A stretch of DNA of 64,000 nucleotides from CAYTPI01 sp964439625 (GTDB taxonomy: Bacteria > Chloroflexota > Anaerolineae > Aggregatilineales > UBA3940). The stretch's first letter is position 1; every line of letters starts with the position of its first letter. The position numbers and the translations under genes were made by a program. Below are positions 61,095 through 64,000 of this stretch, one piece after another. The notes under the pieces were generated by a model. The model was not told the origin of the DNA, did not search any database, and saw nothing but the letters and a program-made list of their open reading frames with translations. The DNA lies in the NCBI GenBank assembly GCA_964439625.1, contig CAYTPI010000004.1:1-64000 (forward strand). Direction: 5' to 3'.

Positions 61095-62698
61095 TGGCCC
61101 AACCTGCTGACTATGTGATTACTGACGCACAGGCCTATACAGTTGACCCGGCGAACCCACGAGCGGAAGCCGTAGCAGTGCGTGGTAATAAGATCGTTTT
61201 TGTCGGCTCTATGGCAGACGCGCTTGCCTTCAAAGGTGCCAACACCCGTGAGATCGACGCCGAGCAAAAGACAGTTATGCCTGGCATTATTGACAGCCAC
61301 TTCCACACATTGTGGGGCGCTATTGGCCTTGCCGACGCTCAGCTTCAGGAAGTGCGCTCGAAGGCCGAGCTTGCTGCCGAACTCAAGCAGTTTGCTGCCG
61401 AAAATGCCGCTGAACCATGGGTCGTGGGCCAAGGGGCGTCTTACAAAGTTGCCGAAGGCGAACCGCTAACCCGTCAGTTTTTGGACACAATCGAACCCGA
61501 CCGACCGCTGGCAGTCTTCAGTTTTGACCTGCACACGGCATGGGTCAACACAGCAGCATTGACGCTGGCTGGTTTGCTCCATGGTGGCGATGCGGGCGCT
61601 GGGGCCGAGATCATGATGGCGGAAGATGGCACCGCCACGGGCGAGCTGCGTGAACCTGCCGCCTATGAAATGGTGTTGAATAAACGCCCTGAATTCAGCC
61701 AAGCACGCCAAATGGATTTGCTGCGCGATACGCTGGCGTTGATGGCAGCGAACGGGATCACCAGCGTCCACAATATGGATGGTGAACCAGAGCAAGCCCA
61801 GATGTATGCCGCCTTGGAGGATATGGGCCAGCTAACATCGCGCATTCGCGTACCGTTCTGGGTGAAGCCCGAAGACCCGTTCGAGATACTGGAACAGGTC
61901 GCCGCGCCGATGGCCCAGACCTTCAACTCCGAGATGGTGCAGTCTGGGTTTGCCAAGTTCTTCATGGATGGTGTGCTTGAGTCGTATACCGCGCTGCTGC
62001 TCGACCCTTATGCGGACAAACCTGATACGCTTGGTGACTCCCTGTTTTCGGCGGAGCATTTCACGCGGATGGCAGTCCAAGCAGACCGGTTGGGCTTACA
62101 GATCGCGGTGCACTGCTGCGGTGACGCTGCCGTCCGCCGTACCTTAGACGGTTACCAAGCAGCGCGTGAAGCCAATGGTATCCGCGACTCGCGTCACCGG
62201 GTCGAGCATATCGAATTGGTGCACCCTGATGACGTGCCGCGCTTCGCTGAGATGGGTGTGATTGCTTCGATGCAGCCGTTGCACGCGCCGATGCCGCACC
62301 TAGAGCCAGACATCTGGCCCGAGCGTGCTGGCGCCGAGCGCTGGCATCGCAGTTTCGCGTGGCGCACCCTGATCGACTCTGGGGCGCACTATGCCTTTGG
62401 CTCGGACTGGACAGTTGTCAGTCTGAACCCGTTCCTCGGCTTTGATGACGGCTTGAACCGTCAGCCTTGGGGGGAGGAACCCATCCAACGCCTGACGCTG
62501 GAGGAGTTGGTCAAGGGGTATACGAGCAATGCGGCCTATACGGAATTTCAGGAAAACGTCAAGGGCCAACTCAAGGTGGGCATGCTCGCTGATCTCGTTG
62601 TACTATCACATGATATATTCGATATGGACTTGACCGAAGTCAGTGCAGTTAAGCCACTGCTCACCATGTGCGACGGGCGCATCACGTACAAAGGGTAA
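61094..62698 (+). CDS. Amidohydrolase of the YtcJ/Amidohydro_3 type
   Basis: The 534-residue metal-dependent hydrolase has the first metal ligands in MPGIIDSHFHTLWG, the later AVHCCGDAAVRRTLD and HRVEHIELVHPDD, and the last Asp in FGSDWTV, then LEELVKGYTSNAAY and DLVVLSHDIFDMD. The YtcJ group acts on amides and N-acyl compounds, and many members have no known substrate. Translationally coupled to the aldehyde dehydrogenase (TAATG), it belongs in the same catabolic route. Confidence 0.88.
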   Translation: MAQPADYVITDAQAYTVDPANPRAEAVAVRGNKIVFVGSMADALAFKGANTREIDAEQKTVMPGIIDSHFHTLWGAIGLADAQLQEVRSKAELAAELKQFAAENAAEPWVVGQGASYKVAEGEPLTRQFLDTIEPDRPLAVFSFDLHTAWVNTAALTLAGLLHGGDAGAGAEIMMAEDGTATGELREPAAYEMVLNKRPEFSQARQMDLLRDTLALMAANGITSVHNMDGEPEQAQMYAALEDMGQLTSRIRVPFWVKPEDPFEILEQVAAPMAQTFNSEMVQSGFAKFFMDGVLESYTALLLDPYADKPDTLGDSLFSAEHFTRMAVQADRLGLQIAVHCCGDAAVRRTLDGYQAAREANGIRDSRHRVEHIELVHPDDVPRFAEMGVIASMQPLHAPMPHLEPDIWPERAGAERWHRSFAWRTLIDSGAHYAFGSDWTVVSLNPFLGFDDGLNRQPWGEEPIQRLTLEELVKGYTSNAAYTEFQENVKGQLKVGMLADLVVLSHDIFDMDLTEVSAVKPLLTMCDGRITYKG

Positions 62699-62761
62699 AG
62701 AAAGTCAACTGTGGTCTGCCCTAAGCAAACATTGGGATGTTTCGGCCCGCCTAGGAATTCT

Positions 62762-63928
62762 ATGACCTTTTTCCCTGAAGTATCCGTCAAGCTCTCCGGT
62801 GAACGCTTCCGAGTGGTGTATCACATCACAGGGGGCAGTGAAGACATCGAACGCGAGGCACTGCACCTTGCACACGAGCAAACGGTTGAACTCTCACCAG
62901 TGCTGGTACCGCCCGGCGATATGCAAAGCGTTGTCGGGCGGGTTGAAACACTGACCTACATCCGCACCGATCAGTATGAGGTGGTCATCAGCTACCCGGT
63001 TGAGGGCGTTGGCGCGGAACTGCCGCAACTACTCAATATGATCTTTGGCAACACCAGCCTGAGCGGCCTAGTGCGCGTGCATCAATTGAACTTGCCCGCT
63101 AGTTTCGCCAACCGCTTTCCGGGGCCGAAGTTCGGCGTGGATGGCCTCCGGCGCATTGTCAAGAGGGGCAGCGGCCCGCTGCTGGCAACTGCCCTCAAGC
63201 CGTTGGGCTACCCGACGGAACAATTGGTGCAGTATGCCTTCCAGTTTGCTGCCGGAGGCATCGACATTATCAAAGACGATCACAGCCTCGCCAACCAGAC
63301 GTTCTCCACCTTTCGTGATCGCGTGCGCCGCTGTGCTAAGGCTGTCCGGGTCGCAAATGAAAGGACAGGTGGAAATAGCCTCTATGCCGCCAACGTCACC
63401 GGCCCCGTTGACCAGCTCATCGACCGGGCGCTCTATGCTGTCAAAGCGGGGGCAGGCGCTGTTGAAGTTGTGCCGGGTGTGGTTGGCCTTGATGCTATGC
63501 GGATGTTGGCTGAAGACGCCCGCATCACGGTGCCGATCATCGGGCACCCGGGCTGGTTCGGCAACTTGACCGTCTCAGCGCGCCACGGCATGACGCTGGG
63601 GGCGATCTTCGGGCAGTTTTACCGTTTGGCAGGGGCTGATGCCAGCATCTTCACTACGTTTGGCGGGCGCTTCCCTACTACCCAAGCGGACTGCCGCCAC
63701 CTCGTCGAGATGCTCAATGCGCCGATGGGCAACATCAAACCTGCGTTGCCCATACCCGCTGGCGGTTTATCCACCGAGTACATGCCTGAGGTGATTACCT
63801 TTTATGGTGATGATGTGGCGCTGTTGGTGACGGACGGCCTCTTTAAAGATGGGCCCGACCTGATCGAAAACTGCCGCACACTCCGGCATGCCGTAGAGCA
63901 GGCAGTGGTGGCCCGTCTGCATACCTAA
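62762..63928 (+). CDS. RuBisCO-like protein (form IV-type, not a carboxylating RuBisCO)
   Basis: The 388-residue protein has the RuBisCO large-subunit layout: FGNTSLSG (about residue 96), ALKPLGYP (Lys 146, position of RuBisCO K175), GGIDIIKDDH (Lys 171, Asp 173; RuBisCO K201 and D203, with the following Glu replaced by His 174), IIGHPGWFG (His 262) and LPIPAGG (334-335). The loop-6 Lys region is absent, so CO2 fixation is not expected. KDDH-type proteins include sugar-acid transcarboxylases such as OiaX; no sugar genes are here. Start at 62762 is preceded by AGGAATT. The substrate is unknown. Confidence 0.9.
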   Translation: MTFFPEVSVKLSGERFRVVYHITGGSEDIEREALHLAHEQTVELSPVLVPPGDMQSVVGRVETLTYIRTDQYEVVISYPVEGVGAELPQLLNMIFGNTSLSGLVRVHQLNLPASFANRFPGPKFGVDGLRRIVKRGSGPLLATALKPLGYPTEQLVQYAFQFAAGGIDIIKDDHSLANQTFSTFRDRVRRCAKAVRVANERTGGNSLYAANVTGPVDQLIDRALYAVKAGAGAVEVVPGVVGLDAMRMLAEDARITVPIIGHPGWFGNLTVSARHGMTLGAIFGQFYRLAGADASIFTTFGGRFPTTQADCRHLVEMLNAPMGNIKPALPIPAGGLSTEYMPEVITFYGDDVALLVTDGLFKDGPDLIENCRTLRHAVEQAVVARLHT

Positions 63929-63946
63929 GCTAGTGAAGTGAATCAA

Positions 63947-63977
63947 AAAGGCCGAGGACACCGCCTCAGCCTTTTTT
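63947..63977 (+). terminator. Intrinsic terminator of the RLP operon
   Basis: A stem of about 13 bp with one mismatch (aaaaaggc-gagg with cctc-gccttttt) and a four-base loop ends in a run of six T. It begins 19 bases after the RuBisCO-like gene and closes the plus-strand amine operon. Confidence 0.85.
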
Positions 63978-64000
63978 GTTTGAGAAACGAATTACGTGCG

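Noticed and set aside
62762..63928. A carboxylating RuBisCO or a methionine-salvage enolase
   Set aside because: The loop-6 Lys region is absent, the usual Glu after KDD is His, and no methionine-salvage or Calvin-cycle genes are nearby.
1..64000. CRISPR array, prophage or insertion sequence
   Set aside because: I saw no regularly spaced repeats, no transposase or integrase motifs and no terminal inverted repeats; the only repeats found are the 18-bp tandem pair and the assembly overlap.

Overview
The window looks like a bacterial chromosome segment of moderate GC content, most plausibly from a Chloroflexota (Anaerolineae/Phototrophicales-like) bacterium. That placement is inference from the mix of genes (NACHT-type remnants, an ATP-dependent DNA ligase, large amine-catabolism clusters, archaeal/fungal-type aspartate-semialdehyde dehydrogenase); no rRNA or marker gene confirms it. 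One 100-N scaffold gap lies at 18936-19035. The 55 bases on its left are repeated exactly on its right, so it looks like an assembly artefact rather than missing DNA.

Layout. 1-2265: 3' end of a KAS III-like gene followed by a flavin monooxygenase. 2400-4268: surface protein with an LPNTG tail. 4686-7579: rsmA, a methyltransferase and a flippase-like membrane protein. 7576-12013: an accessory, AT-richer patch with a sulfotransferase, a small protein, NACHT debris, a HinfI-like restriction-modification pair and a truncated Rieske-type gene. 12077-14290: an arginine-to-ornithine-to-glutamate-semialdehyde operon (ArgZ-like dihydrolase plus RocD), preceded by a strong promoter, an arginine-rich short ORF and an intrinsic terminator that together look like an attenuator. 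14756-39161: housekeeping and mixed genes (tRNA-Ser, DNA ligase, lysC, asd, dtxR-like, panB, histidine kinase, ftsW-like, orphan DNA methyltransferase, AAA ATPase and others), with a frameshifted P450 remnant. 39305-42387: sugar-type oxidoreductase, cupin and a PuuB-like oxidase.

42567-63928 is the functional core of the window: two divergent operons for agmatine/putrescine use. The minus-strand block (58236 down to 42567) encodes two flavin amine oxidases, an Lrp/AsnC regulator, PotABCD, N-carbamoylputrescine amidase, GABA aminotransferase, succinate-semialdehyde dehydrogenase, agmatine deiminase, a C45-type Ntn hydrolase, a GNAT and a class III aminotransferase. Together they give a nearly complete inferred route: agmatine, N-carbamoylputrescine, putrescine, 4-aminobutanal, GABA, succinic semialdehyde, succinate. 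The plus-strand block (58336-63928) encodes a DAO-family oxidase, an aldehyde dehydrogenase, a YtcJ-type amidohydrolase and a RuBisCO-like protein, and closes with an intrinsic terminator. The RuBisCO-like protein and the C45 hydrolase have no known place in polyamine degradation and are the best candidates for undescribed chemistry.

Coordinates of starts were adjusted from the longest open frame wherever a ribosome-binding site, promoter position or family alignment pointed to a different start. All functional statements come from reading motifs by eye; no database search was run.
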